A stretch of DNA of 64,000 bases from NCBI GenBank assembly GCA_027019165.1, contig JALUXC010000028.1, positions 54,929 through 118,928 of the forward strand, given 5' to 3'. The notes beneath the pieces were generated by a model. It did not search any database and had not been told where the DNA came from. It worked only from the letters and a program-made list of their open reading frames with translations. Positions 36,075 to 44,466 of the stretch are shown one piece after another. The stretch is from Pseudophaeobacter sp. Its GTDB lineage: Bacteria; Pseudomonadota; Alphaproteobacteria; Rhodobacterales; Rhodobacteraceae. Each line of letters opens with the position of its first letter. The stretch's first letter is position 1. The translations under genes were made by a program, and so were the position numbers.

Positions 36075-36686
36075 TTAGGGATCCGTTAGCTCCTCCGAAA
36101 CTTGCATGATCTGATCAATCAGGCCCCATTCCAAAGCTTCTTCCGAGGTCATGAAGCGGTCGCGATCCATCGCCCGTTCAAAGTCTTCATAAGAGCGGCC
36201 GCAATGTTCCGCATAGAGCTGCGTCATGCGCCGCTTTGTTTTCAGGATTTCCTCAGCGTGTATTTGCATATCTGACGCTTGCCCTTGGAAACCGCCGGAT
36301 GGCTGGTGGATCAGGATGCTCGCATTAGGGAGTGCGACCCGATGGCCCGGCTCCCCTGCCATTAGCAGAAAGGATCCCATTGAGCGGGCGGTCCCCATGC
36401 ACAGCGTATGCACCGGCGCGCGGATGTATCGCATGGTGTCGTACATTGCGAGGCCGCTTGTGACGACGCCACCTGGCGAATTGATATATAGGCTGATCGG
36501 CTTTTTCGGGTTTTCCGATTCCAGAAACAGAAGCTGGGCACAGACGAGGGCTGAGACGGAATCATTCACCTCGCCGTTTAGAAAAATAATCCGCTCGCGC
36601 AGCAGCCGGGAAAAGATATCAAAAGAACGCTCCCCTCGGCTGGACTGTTCTATGACCATAGGGACGAGTTGCATCGCGGCGCGCAT
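36075..36686 (-). CDS. clpP: Orphan ATP-dependent Clp protease proteolytic subunit
   Basis: The 203-residue protein is a ClpP serine protease with an intact triad: Ser102 in [11 protein letters not shown], His127 in [13 protein letters not shown] and Asp176 in [12 protein letters not shown]. The usual GQAAS before the serine is changed to GTARS. No clpX or clpA lies next to it, and the neighbours are accessory genes, so it is likely a second ClpP isoform similar to extra copies in other alphaproteobacteria. GGAG precedes the ATG. The stop is 4 bp from the IS66 remnant. Confidence 0.88.
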   Translation of the reverse strand: MRAAMQLVPMVIEQSSRGERSFDIFSRLLRERIIFLNGEVNDSVSALVCAQLLFLESENPKKPISLYINSPGGVVTSGLAMYDTMRYIRAPVHTLCMGTARSMGSFLLMAGEPGHRVALPNASILIHQPSGGFQGQASDMQIHAEEILKTKRRMTQLYAEHCGRSYEDFERAMDRDRFMTSEEALEWGLIDQIMQVSEELTDP

Positions 36687-36732
36687 CGGCGATCTCCAGG
36701 CTTTATAAGTTGTGGGGGAAAGGTTCGCCGCG

Positions 36733-37092
36733 TCAGGCGGCGCGCATCAGAGGTGGACTATTGCTGTTTGCAGAGGACGTCGCAATTTGCGTAGCCGCTG
36801 CATCCTTGAGTTCGTGCAAGACACGAAGGCAGGTTCCGCCCGTGCCATTCGGGATGAGCACAAACGTCACAGTGCTTTCAAGAAATGGGGGAGCGTCGTC
36901 GCGCAACTCGTAGCGCACTTCTTGGCCGGGGACGACAGTGACCGGATCGGGATCGGCCAAACCTTCCTGTGGCAGCCACCTTTCGCGTAGCTCTGGAATG
37001 GTGACGGCACGCCAGACTTTTTGCGGCGGATCGCTGAGGTCAAATTCCAGTTCAATGCAAGGGACGTCTACTTTGGTCTTCGGTTCCGTCAT
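36733..37092 (-). CDS. SRPBCC (AHSA1-like) domain protein
   Basis: The 119-residue protein has a START/Bet v1-like fold of the AHSA1 group: [35 protein letters not shown] and [20 protein letters not shown]. These proteins bind hydrophobic ligands and are often paired with an ArsR regulator. The ATG at 37092 overlaps the ArsR stop as ATGA, so this is the regulator's coupled partner. Confidence 0.87.
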   Translation of the reverse strand: MTEPKTKVDVPCIELEFDLSDPPQKVWRAVTIPELRERWLPQEGLADPDPVTVVPGQEVRYELRDDAPPFLESTVTFVLIPNGTGGTCLRVLHELKDAAATQIATSSANSNSPPLMRAA

Positions 37093-37403
37093 TGATCCAT
37101 GTCCTTCAGCAATATCTTGAGATCCTCGATACGCGCGGGCCAATAAGCGCGATACTTCGTGAGCCATTGGGCGATGAGCGCCAGTCCCTCGGGGTTGACC
37201 GCGTAATTGACAAAACGCCCTTGCCGCTGGGCGCGCACGAGCTGTGCGTTTGTCAGGACTGAGAGATGTTGCGACATGGCGGGCTGGCTGATGTCCATAC
37301 CTTCGCGCAGGGTGCTGGCATTCATGCTCCCTTCCGCCAATTTCTCAAAGATCGCGCGGCGGGTCGGGTCTGCGAGGGCTCGAAAGATGTCATCTTCAAT
37401 CAT
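37089..37403 (-). CDS. ArsR-family regulator
   Basis: The 104-residue winged-helix protein has IFRALADPTRRAIFEKLAEG, MDISQPAMSQHLSVL as recognition helix, and the wing VRAQRQGRFVNYAVN. It lacks the ELCVCDL metal site, so it is not a classical metal sensor and belongs to the SRPBCC-paired group. A 7-6-7 inverted repeat lies 6 bp upstream of its start and likely mediates autoregulation. Confidence 0.92.
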   Translation of the reverse strand: MIEDDIFRALADPTRRAIFEKLAEGSMNASTLREGMDISQPAMSQHLSVLTNAQLVRAQRQGRFVNYAVNPEGLALIAQWLTKYRAYWPARIEDLKILLKDMDQ

Positions 37404-37409
37404 GGCAAT

Positions 37410-37429
37410 ACATAAGCACTCACTTATGT
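37410..37429. promoter_or_regulatory. Putative ArsR operator
   Basis: The perfect arms acataag (37410-37416) and cttatgt (37423-37429) are separated by 6 bp. The repeat lies directly in front of the arsR start, as expected for an autoregulatory site. Confidence 0.7.
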
Positions 37430-37996
37430 GCTTCGCAAGCTCGCTTTGCCGATATGTTCCATTGGCGTCGTTCCGTGTATTGCCAAATCAGGAGTCCAGC
37501 AGCGACTGACGTCAGCTTTTGTTATGATTTCACCGCAGTCCTAGGCGGAACACCGCGCCCGAAATTGCACCCGCAAAACACGAGTCTGTTTGGTGGGGCA
37601 TGAGCGCCCAAAAGGAACAGCCTTTCCGAGACTGGTTGGAATTCTTGGTTGCGTCTTTGTCCACGGCTTGAAAATCCCTCAGCACCGACCGAAGGGCGGC
37701 GGCCAAAACACGGCTGGCCTGATTTACCGGTCCGACCTATGAGCCTGCTAGGTATGATGGACACTCAGTGGTGAACGCACCACTTGTGGCTTTAAGGGAC
37801 AGTTGGGCCGCTTTCTGTCTTGTGGAAATCCAAAGTAGGTCACTGCTTGACAAGGCAGTGACCTTCGATGACCAGTGACACCACCAAAAAAGGAGCTTTA
37901 TGCGCAGAGGTTGAAATTTCCGACCTATAAACACCGACTGCACTGCAGCGGACGTTATTTCTGCGCGCACAAAAGCGCCACTTTTTGGAACGACCA
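37430..37996. other. Gene-free stretch with two perfect hairpins
   Basis: I see no supported gene in these 567 bp. Two perfect inverted repeats occur: agtggtg-aacg-caccact (37767-37784) and ggtcactgc / gcagtgacc (37838-37846 and 37855-37863). They may be remnants of a lost gene or part of a small RNA. Neither has a T-run. Confidence 0.4.
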
Positions 37997-38046
37997 ATGA
38001 AAATACCAAACTTGAAATCCGCCCTTATCAGGCGGACGACAATGCT

Positions 38047-38445
38047 GTGCTGACGGCCGTATGGCTGGATGCTTCTCGAAATGCTCATGCCTTCTTGGGC
38101 GAGGAAAAGCTGACAGAGCAAAGCAGGCTCGTCTCTGACATGTACCTGCCGCAAGCGGAGACATGGGTTGCCTGCCACGACGGAAAACCGGTCGGTTTTC
38201 TGGGGCTGATTGACACGTACATCGGCGGGCTTTTCGTATCGCCAGATGCTCAGGGGCGCGGCATCGGGCAAGCCCTGATCGCGCATGGGCTAAAGCTGAA
38301 GGGGCGCCTGACGCTTGATGCCTACGCGAAGAACCTGCGCACAGTGGCATTCAACCAAAAGCAAGGGTTCGTTGAAACGGATCGCCGACCAACCGACAAG
38401 GACGGTCTGCCATTCGAAGAAATTTCGATGAGCCTATCTCTCTGA
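38047..38445 (+). CDS. GNAT acetyltransferase with damaged start region
   Basis: The 132-residue frame from GTG 38047 carries a GNAT core: WLDASRNAHAFLGEEKLTEQ, GLFVSPDAQGRGIGQALIAH as the acetyl-CoA loop, and FNQKQGFVETDRR. Family-like sequence (LEIRPYQADDNAV) continues upstream of the GTG in the same frame but has no start codon. An ATG at 37997 is in a different frame because of the run of four A's after it; one extra A would give Met-Lys-Asn-Thr-Lys-Leu-Glu. A one-base deletion, or a sequencing error, is therefore likely. Confidence 0.7.
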   Translation: MLTAVWLDASRNAHAFLGEEKLTEQSRLVSDMYLPQAETWVACHDGKPVGFLGLIDTYIGGLFVSPDAQGRGIGQALIAHGLKLKGRLTLDAYAKNLRTVAFNQKQGFVETDRRPTDKDGLPFEEISMSLSL

Positions 38446-38456
38446 AATCTTGGAGC

Positions 38457-38476
38457 GGGGCGGTCGTTGCCGCCCC
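38457..38476 (+). terminator. Terminator after GNAT gene
   Basis: The stem ggggcgg / ccgcccc (38457-38463 and 38470-38476) with a 6-base loop is followed by agttcttcttta, a fair Rho-independent signal 11 bp after the stop. Confidence 0.7.
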
Positions 38477-38606
38477 AGTTCTTCTTTACCGCCCGACCCG
38501 AATCTTGCGCCTTGCCAACCGCAGAAGATCGAACCGCATGATCCGGGTCGCGACAGGTCTTTCTGCTGCCCTATTGGTCCAGCACCATTGATCGAAAGGC
38601 AAAAAA

Positions 38607-39359
38607 ATGGACCTGAATAACAAAACCATCATCATCACCGGGGCGAGCAGCGGCATTGGCGCGGCGGCAGCGCTATTGTTTGCGCGAAACGGTGCGAACC
38701 TCGTGTTGGGTGCCAGACGTGAGGCGGAGCTGAGCCGTATCACAGGTCAGATCACACAAAGCAACGGACGGGCTGTCTGCCTTGCCGGAGATGTGCGCGA
38801 CGAAGATTATGCTGCTGCGCTGGTGCAATGTGCAAAGGACACCTTCGGGGGCCTGCACGGCGCCTTCAACAACGCAGGCACCTTGGGCAATATGGGGCCG
38901 GTGCCAGAGATGGATGAAGCCAGTTGGAAGGACGTATTGGAGGTCAATCTCGATAGCGGGTTTTACGCGGCCAAACACCAGATTCCTGCGATGCGCGACA
39001 GCGGAGGTGGCTCGATCGTTTTTACGTCGTCCTTCGTTGGCCACACGATCGGCCTTCCGGGTATGGGTGCCTATGCGGCGGCGAAAGCGGGCCTGATTGG
39101 CCTGACCCAAGTTCTGGCGGTTGAACATGGTCAGTCCAGCATACGGGTGAACGCCTTGCTTCCGGGCGGCACCATGACGCCGATGGCCGGAGATGACGCC
39201 GCGTTCCACGAGGTGGTCAAAGGCTTCCACGCGCTCAAACGCATGGCCGAGCCGTCAGAGATCGCTGAAGCGGCGATGTTCCTCCTGTCAGATCGCGCGT
39301 CGTTCGTCACTGGCAGTGCGATGGTTGCCGATGGCGGCAATTCGGTCACCAAGGCCTGA
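38607..39359 (+). CDS. SDR-family oxidoreductase
   Basis: The 250-residue classical short-chain dehydrogenase has the cofactor loop ITGASSGIGAAAALLFARNG, NNAGTLGNMGP, and the catalytic Tyr-x3-Lys in YAAAKAGLIGL near residue 155. The C-terminal MVADGGNSVTKA segment completes the fold. The substrate is unknown. It is monocistronic, flanked by hairpins on both sides. Confidence 0.9.
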   Translation: MDLNNKTIIITGASSGIGAAAALLFARNGANLVLGARREAELSRITGQITQSNGRAVCLAGDVRDEDYAAALVQCAKDTFGGLHGAFNNAGTLGNMGPVPEMDEASWKDVLEVNLDSGFYAAKHQIPAMRDSGGGSIVFTSSFVGHTIGLPGMGAYAAAKAGLIGLTQVLAVEHGQSSIRVNALLPGGTMTPMAGDDAAFHEVVKGFHALKRMAEPSEIAEAAMFLLSDRASFVTGSAMVADGGNSVTKA

Positions 39360-39368
39360 GTTGATGAT

Positions 39369-39392
39369 GGGGTCAGCGATGCCGCTGACCCC
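39369..39392. terminator. Hairpin between convergent SDR and hydrolase genes
   Basis: The perfect 10-bp stem ggggtcagcg (39369-39378) / cgctgacccc (39383-39392) with loop atgc lies 9 bp after the SDR stop. It can end both convergent transcripts. Confidence 0.65.
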
Positions 39393-39437
39393 AGCCACAG
39401 AGAACTCGGGCAAAATGCGTGACTAATCCGCAGCCTC

Positions 39438-40337
39438 TTACATATCGCCCTTGAGATGTTCCAACGTGATCGCAGCGGTGTCGCGTGGGAAGTCATGCCC
39501 GCTGTCCACCCAGGTGATCGACGCATCACTGGTCAGGCTCACCATCATAGCGTCAACCGCTTCGCGCGTGTGGAAATGGTCCGTTGTGCCGGCGATAAAG
39601 TGGACCTGTTTGCCAACAAGGCCGGGCGCATATTCGGTTTGTGCAATGAAATGCGTTGTTTCCCCTTGGGCCGGCGGGAGGAAGGGCAGTCCAATAAACA
39701 CCGCGCGATCAATCTTGGGCTCTACAGCTGTTGCAATCAAACCGGTCCAGGCCCCAAGCGAAAACCCGGCCACAGAGATCTGTTTGGGATCAATGAAATC
39801 GAAGGTCTCGGCCGCTTGAACCGCGCGGCGCACATCAATCGCTGATTGAGAGATCATCTTGCGCACGGCCTCGAAATAGCTGTTTTCAAGATACGCATAG
39901 GGATTTTCAAAGTCGGCACCTTGCAACCTTGCGCCGTGGTTGCGCAGATCGATCGCCAAGACCGCAAACCCGGCCTCGACGAGCGCTTGACGATGCGCTG
40001 CCGGAAAAGAATAGGGGCCCTCATCCGTGCGCCACCACTGGTCTAGCGACTGGGTAATCCCGTGAAGTAGGATGACCACCGGGCGCTTGCCCACAAACTT
40101 GACCGGGTCGGGCCGCTCAAGCCGCGCACGAACCCTTTCATTGTCAAAGGCGCTGAAGGTGAATTCAGTGATCCGATCATTGGAGGTCGCGGTTTCGATA
40201 TCAAGCGGCAGATGAACATCAACGGCGTAGTACGATCGCAAGATATCGAAACGATCTTCCGCGTGAAGAGCAAGCGGCGGGCTTGTGAAAGCCAGCGAAA
40301 GGGCCGTGATGGAAAGCAGGCGATGAATTTTTGTCAT
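39438..40337 (-). CDS. Secreted alpha/beta hydrolase
   Basis: The 299-residue protein has a signal peptide (cleavage near LHA-ED) and an alpha/beta-hydrolase fold. The oxyanion region is VVILLHGITQSLDQWW, the nucleophile elbow GFSLGAW near residue 196. The acid is probably the Asp in AGTTDHFHT, and the His lies in DSGHDFPRD. Its size and DLRNHGARLQG block resemble dienelactone hydrolase/esterase types. A strong AGGAGG precedes the ATG. The substrate is unknown; it acts outside the cytoplasm. Confidence 0.88.
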   Translation of the reverse strand: MTKIHRLLSITALSLAFTSPPLALHAEDRFDILRSYYAVDVHLPLDIETATSNDRITEFTFSAFDNERVRARLERPDPVKFVGKRPVVILLHGITQSLDQWWRTDEGPYSFPAAHRQALVEAGFAVLAIDLRNHGARLQGADFENPYAYLENSYFEAVRKMISQSAIDVRRAVQAAETFDFIDPKQISVAGFSLGAWTGLIATAVEPKIDRAVFIGLPFLPPAQGETTHFIAQTEYAPGLVGKQVHFIAGTTDHFHTREAVDAMMVSLTSDASITWVDSGHDFPRDTAAITLEHLKGDM

Positions 40338-40493
40338 GGGTCAGATCCTCCTGTTGGTCTCGAATAACGACGAGCCACGAGCGTGGAATGTGACGCCGGT
40401 GTCAAAATTATCCGCCGCGAAAACTATAAGGGGTGTGTCGATAGCCTAATGCTGTCAAACGATGACTTTGCAACCGGAAGAAAGCAGCCGAAT

Positions 40494-40865
40494 ATGACCG
40501 AACTTATTGCTTCCATCGCTGGACCCTATTTGTTTGTCACAGGGCTTGGGTTTCTGATCTCGAGGGATTTCTACAGGCGCATGATCGCGGCACAGCAGAA
40601 AGCTGACCCTATTCTGATCAACCTGTCAGGAGCCACGCATTTCGTGGTCGGAGCGATATTGCTCGCCAATCACTTCCGATGGTCGAGCATAGCGGAAAGC
40701 GTTGTCTCACTGGTCGGACTTGCGGCTGTGCTGAAGGGTGTCACTTTGATCGTGGTTCCCGAACGGACACAAAGCAGTCCGCAAATGGGAAATACAGGCT
40801 TCCTGGCAACAAGTGCAGGCTTCTTAGCCGTTGGAACATATCTGCTCATTGTTGCGTTATCGTGA
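40494..40865 (+). CDS. Small four-helix membrane protein of unknown function
   Basis: The 123-residue product (ATG 40494) has about four hydrophobic segments: IAGPYLFVTGLGFLISRDFY, ATHFVVGAILLANHF, VVSLVGLAAVLKGVTLIVV and FLATSAGFLAVGTYLLIVAL. No motif that I recognise is present. It could start further upstream at 40449 (MLSNDDFAT). It stands between a divergent hydrolase gene and a convergent LysR gene. Confidence 0.65.
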   Translation: MTELIASIAGPYLFVTGLGFLISRDFYRRMIAAQQKADPILINLSGATHFVVGAILLANHFRWSSIAESVVSLVGLAAVLKGVTLIVVPERTQSSPQMGNTGFLATSAGFLAVGTYLLIVALS

Positions 40866-40997
40866 AGCGGTCTGTAGCGCGTATTTGAAATGTCCTCTCA
40901 GGCGAAATTTCTATCAGCCAAGGGAGACAAAACCTGTATCGGTCTTTTCTGTTGGCAGGGCGCGGTAACGCGCACCATATCGCCATATGGTCGTGAC

Positions 40998-41885
40998 CTA
41001 TGGGCTGATACTGGCGGCTGCCGTATCCAGAAAGGCGCGGGCCAGTTTTGACAACGACCCTTTGCCGGCATGCACGGCATAGAGTTCGATGTCGGGAAAT
41101 TTCCAATCTTGCAGCACCTCTATCAGGTGACCGGTCCGCAGGGCTTCATTGCACAGCGGTTCGGGGAGTTCACCGATGCCGTGACCGGCGATGAGGGCTG
41201 ATTTGATCGCGCCATAGTCGTTGATGGAAAGGCTCGGCATGTGCTCCAGCACCCGGGTCTCGGCTTGCCGGGACAATGTCCAAGACAAGGGGCGACGGTT
41301 TTGAAAGCCAAAACCCACCAGCTTGTGACTGGCGAGGGATGCAACATCTTTGGGAGGAGGGTTGGCGGCCAAATAGCTTGGCGCGGCCAACAGACGGTGC
41401 CGATAGCAGTGCAGCGTTCTGACGATCAACTCCGGCCCTTGCGGGCGTGCCACGCGAAATGAGATGTCGACCCCGTCCTCAACAAAATCCAGCATCCGTT
41501 CAGAAACGAAAACCCGCAGATGGGCCTTGGGGAAGTTCGTCTGGAACGTCGCTATGGCGTCGAGAAACAAAACGTCGATCAAGTTAGGTGGAACGGTGAT
41601 CGTCACCGTGCCTTCGGTTTCTGAATGCCTATCCGTCATGACCCGATTGGCATAGCTGATCGTATCCAGCCCCTTGCGACAGAGGTCGGCATACATCGCC
41701 CCAGCCTCTGTCAGGCGGATTTGCCGTTTACTCCGATCAATCAGCTTTATCCGCATGTCGTCTTCCAGCTCTGACACCTTTCGACTGACGGTGGACAAAG
41801 GCATCCCCAAAGCATGCGCCGCCTCGGTGAAGCTTTGCGATCGGGCGACCTGGGCAAAAATTGCGATGGAATCCAGACTGAGCAT
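40998..41885 (-). CDS. LysR-family regulator (divergent from VOC/NmrA genes)
   Basis: The 295-residue LysR protein has the helix-turn-helix IAIFAQVARSQSFTEAAHAL, GMPLSTVSRKVSELEDDMRI and a substrate domain with TVTITVPPNLIDVLFLDAIA, VDISFRVARPQGPELIVRTL and GHGIGELPEPL. It is transcribed away from the VOC and NmrA genes. A perfect dyad 11 bp upstream of its start fits its operator. Confidence 0.93.
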   Translation of the reverse strand: MLSLDSIAIFAQVARSQSFTEAAHALGMPLSTVSRKVSELEDDMRIKLIDRSKRQIRLTEAGAMYADLCRKGLDTISYANRVMTDRHSETEGTVTITVPPNLIDVLFLDAIATFQTNFPKAHLRVFVSERMLDFVEDGVDISFRVARPQGPELIVRTLHCYRHRLLAAPSYLAANPPPKDVASLASHKLVGFGFQNRRPLSWTLSRQAETRVLEHMPSLSINDYGAIKSALIAGHGIGELPEPLCNEALRTGHLIEVLQDWKFPDIELYAVHAGKGSLSKLARAFLDTAAASISP

Positions 41886-41896
41886 AACTATTCCAA

Positions 41897-41918
41897 AATT
41901 GGGAGATAAGTCCCAATT
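41897..41918. promoter_or_regulatory. LysR-type operator
   Basis: The 8-bp perfect arms aattggga (41897-41904) and tcccaatt (41911-41918) are separated by 6 bp and contain a T-N11-A box. The site lies between the divergent LysR and VOC genes. Confidence 0.75.
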
Positions 41919-41980
41919 ATATCCATATCATTCCGATTTCGAAAGCATTTAGCTTAAGCCAAACTACAAGAGGAATGCCG

Positions 41981-42340
41981 ATGGCACACGTTCACCACAC
42001 GATTAACTATATTGAATTCCCGCTTATCGACGCAGCATCGACCAAGTCGTTCTACGGCGAGGTCTTTGGATGGGATTTTCAGGACTGGGGCCCAAACTAC
42101 GTCAGCTTTAGCGGAGCGGGCATCGACGGCGGGTTCAACGGCGAAGATGAAACACCCGTTCAGAGCCCCGGCGCGCTTGTCGTGCTGTTCTCGGATGATC
42201 TTGAGGGGAGTTTGACAAAGGTGAAAGAGGCTGGCGGCAAGGTCCTGCGCGGTATCTACAGCTTCCCCGGTGGCCGCCGGTTCCACTTTGCCGATCCCAA
42301 CGGCAACGAATTGGCCGTCTGGGCCGAGGCCGCGCAATGA
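41981..42340 (+). CDS. VOC-family (glyoxalase-like) protein
   Basis: The 119-residue vicinal-oxygen-chelate protein starts MAHVHHTINYIEFPLIDAAS, has YGEVFGWDFQDWGPNY, and ends with HFADPNGNELAVW, the metal-ligand Glu region. The ATG at 41981 fits the AGAGGA at 41970 better than the ATG at 41975. It is coupled to the NmrA-type gene by ATGA overlap. A role in isomerising or opening small electrophiles is plausible, but the substrate is unknown. Confidence 0.9.
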   Translation: MAHVHHTINYIEFPLIDAASTKSFYGEVFGWDFQDWGPNYVSFSGAGIDGGFNGEDETPVQSPGALVVLFSDDLEGSLTKVKEAGGKVLRGIYSFPGGRRFHFADPNGNELAVWAEAAQ

Positions 42341-43188
42341 GTATCCTTGTTACAGGTGCGACAGGCACGATTGGGTCACATGTATTGCGTTTGCTGGCGG
42401 CGAGAAGGACGCCAAATCTGCGCGCCATGCTGCGCGACGCATCCAAGAGCGCGTCTGTGTCTGAGGTGGTCATCGGCGACTTTGAAGACGTGCCGTCCTT
42501 GCAAGCGGCGATGGCAGGTGTTGAGACGCTTGTTCTGATCACGCCTGCTGCGCCAAACGCACAGCAGCACGCCGAAAATGCAATCGACGCGGCCAAGTCC
42601 AGCGGTGTCCGGCGCGTTGTCCGGGTCTCGGCGATCAAAGCGGATCGGGAGGGTCCGACAAACAATACACGCGCACATGGGCACACGGACGGCATGATTG
42701 CGGCCAGCGGTTTGAAGCACGTCATTTTGCGCCCGAGTCTCTTCATGCAGAACATGCTGATGGTCGCTGATACGCTTAAAGCAACCGGGACGTTCTCTTT
42801 TGCCACTGCTCAGGGCAAGATCGGGATGATCGACGCACGTGATATTGCGGCTTGCGTCGTGGAATGTGCGCTGTCGGAGACTTGGGACGGGCAGACACTT
42901 GATCTGACGGGGCCGGACAGCATCAGCTATTCCGACGTGGCAGGGATCTTGACCCAACTTGTAGAGCGCGAGATCGACTGTGACCCGATAAGCCCTGACG
43001 CAATGTATCAAATGATTGAGGGCGCTGGATGGGGGGCATGGATGGCAGCCTTAACAAGAGATTATGGCCGCGCCTACGCATCCGGTTGGGGTGACTTCAC
43101 AACGGATGCCGTTGAGCAGATCACCGGGCGGGCGCCCACCGGTTTTCGCACCTTCGCGCGAGAGGTTCTGTTGCCCGCCATGGCTTGA
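42337..43188 (+). CDS. NmrA-like NAD(P)-binding protein
   Basis: The 283-residue atypical SDR has the cofactor loop ILVTGATGTIGSHVLRLLAA, then VETLVLITPAAPNAQQHAEN and VILRPSLFMQNML. It matches quinone-reductase/NmrA proteins such as QorB. Together with the VOC gene and the LysR regulator it forms a compact cassette that may act on quinones or other electrophiles. The start overlaps the VOC stop. Confidence 0.88.
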   Translation: MSILVTGATGTIGSHVLRLLAARRTPNLRAMLRDASKSASVSEVVIGDFEDVPSLQAAMAGVETLVLITPAAPNAQQHAENAIDAAKSSGVRRVVRVSAIKADREGPTNNTRAHGHTDGMIAASGLKHVILRPSLFMQNMLMVADTLKATGTFSFATAQGKIGMIDARDIAACVVECALSETWDGQTLDLTGPDSISYSDVAGILTQLVEREIDCDPISPDAMYQMIEGAGWGAWMAALTRDYGRAYASGWGDFTTDAVEQITGRAPTGFRTFAREVLLPAMA

Positions 43189-43297
43189 GAACGCGCGCAA
43201 TAGGCGAGCGGAAAGCCGGGTTTTTAGAGTTGAACCAACAACGCAAAAGCCAAACGACCAGTGGGCGAACGTTACCGAAGGACACTGGTCTTTGGCG

Positions 43298-43711
43298 TCA
43301 CGCGGTCTCGGCCCGCTTGACCACTGCAAGATCAAAGCGCGACCGATCAATGATGGCGCGCTCGTGTGTGCCTTCGCCAATCAACCCATAGTCATCTGTG
43401 ACGGTGACGGAAAATGTCAGCTTCTTTCCGTCGATGGCATCGAGGTGAATTTTGGCAGTCACCTCGCCACCGACAGGCGTTGGCGCCATATGGCTCATGT
43501 CGACATGGGTGCCGACTGTTCCGGAGCGTTGATCCAGATACGGGCGCAGAGCGAGGATGCATGTTTGTTCGACAAAACCAATCATCATCACGGTCGCAAA
43601 AACTGGCGGCATGTCCGTAAAGCCGGCCCAGCGGCCCACTTCGGGGACGATGTGGTGCCTTTCGACGGTCATGCTTTCTTGGTGTTTCAAGCCGGGGCTT
43701 AAGAGAGTCAT
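43298..43711 (-). CDS. Hot-dog thioesterase of the FlK-like family
   Basis: The 137-residue protein has the FlK-like pattern PPVFATVMMIGFVEQTCILA, then SGTVGTHVDMSHMAPTPVGG and GLIGEGTHERAII, where the Thr/His/Glu residues of the thioesterase site are expected. FlK itself hydrolyses fluoroacetyl-CoA, but most bacterial relatives act on other short acyl-CoAs. The ATG at 43711 overlaps the methyltransferase stop (ATGA), so it is the third gene of a MarR-led operon. Confidence 0.85.
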   Translation of the reverse strand: MTLLSPGLKHQESMTVERHHIVPEVGRWAGFTDMPPVFATVMMIGFVEQTCILALRPYLDQRSGTVGTHVDMSHMAPTPVGGEVTAKIHLDAIDGKKLTFSVTVTDDYGLIGEGTHERAIIDRSRFDLAVVKRAETA

Positions 43712-44466
43712 AGTCGTCCTATTCTCGTATTGATCGGCCATTCAATGCGCTGTTGTTTTTCCGGGTCGCCCCAAAGCTGCGTTGCGTCGTTGTAGAACGC
43801 CTCTACGATCGCAGCGGCCTCTTTGCGCTTTGCGGCCTGCACGGCAGACCACGTGTCGAGGTAGCCAAGAAAATCGGCGAGTTTCCAATGTCGGACAATG
43901 CTGACCGGTTCGAGATGCAGTTCTTCGAAAGGAAAGGGAAGCTCGGCATATTTGGTCTCGACATGGCGTCGCTCCGCAGGCCAGTGCGGGGACAGATCGT
44001 CCCAGTAAAAGGCGTTGAAACGCTCTGAAACAGGCCCGTCGATATACAGTACCCCATATGAAATAAGGGCCAGGATCGCGCCCGGCGCTGCGATCCGTCG
44101 AACCTCCGGGTAGAAGGTATTGAGATCAAACCAATGGGCTGCCTGAGCCGCGAGGATCAAATCCGCGGTCGCATTTTTGGCGGGGATGCGGTGCGCAGGT
44201 GCGATATGGTAGGCGACTTTCCCATGAGGGGAGGCATGCGCGATTTGGCTTTCGCTGACATCGCAGGCGACAACGTTGGCAAAGTGGTCTGCCATCGGCA
44301 CCGAAAGCTGACCGGTGCCACATCCGACATCGACGCAAAGGTCTTGGGCTCTGGTCAGCGCGACAAGGTCAGAGATAAGACGCGCCGGGTAGGATGGCCT
44401 GTGATCGGCATAGGCCCCTCCGCCGCTCTCGAAATGCGACTTGGGGTCGGGGCGGTGTTTATCCAT
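43708..44466 (-). CDS. Class I SAM-dependent methyltransferase
   Basis: The 252-residue protein has FESGGGAYADHRPSYPARL, the SAM loop LCVDVGCGTGQLSVPMADHF and the post-motif VVACDVSESQIAHA, with LILAAQAAHWFDLNTFYPEV after it. It resembles small-molecule methyltransferases of the Tam/UbiE type. Its ATG at 44466 lies inside the end of the marR gene (8-bp overlap). The target is unknown. Confidence 0.9.
   Translation of the reverse strand: MDKHRPDPKSHFESGGGAYADHRPSYPARLISDLVALTRAQDLCVDVGCGTGQLSVPMADHFANVVACDVSESQIAHASPHGKVAYHIAPAHRIPAKNATADLILAAQAAHWFDLNTFYPEVRRIAAPGAILALISYGVLYIDGPVSERFNAFYWDDLSPHWPAERRHVETKYAELPFPFEELHLEPVSIVRHWKLADFLGYLDTWSAVQAAKRKEAAAIVEAFYNDATQLWGDPEKQQRIEWPINTRIGRL

Noticed and set aside
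37522..38009. Minus-strand frames of 80-90 codons in the gene-free stretch after arsR
   Set aside because: There is no recognisable protein pattern or ribosome site; the hairpins are the only structure supported.
43298..43711. Fluoroacetate resistance thioesterase (FlK)
   Set aside because: The family is right, but nothing in the context points to organofluorine chemistry, so only the family name is given.
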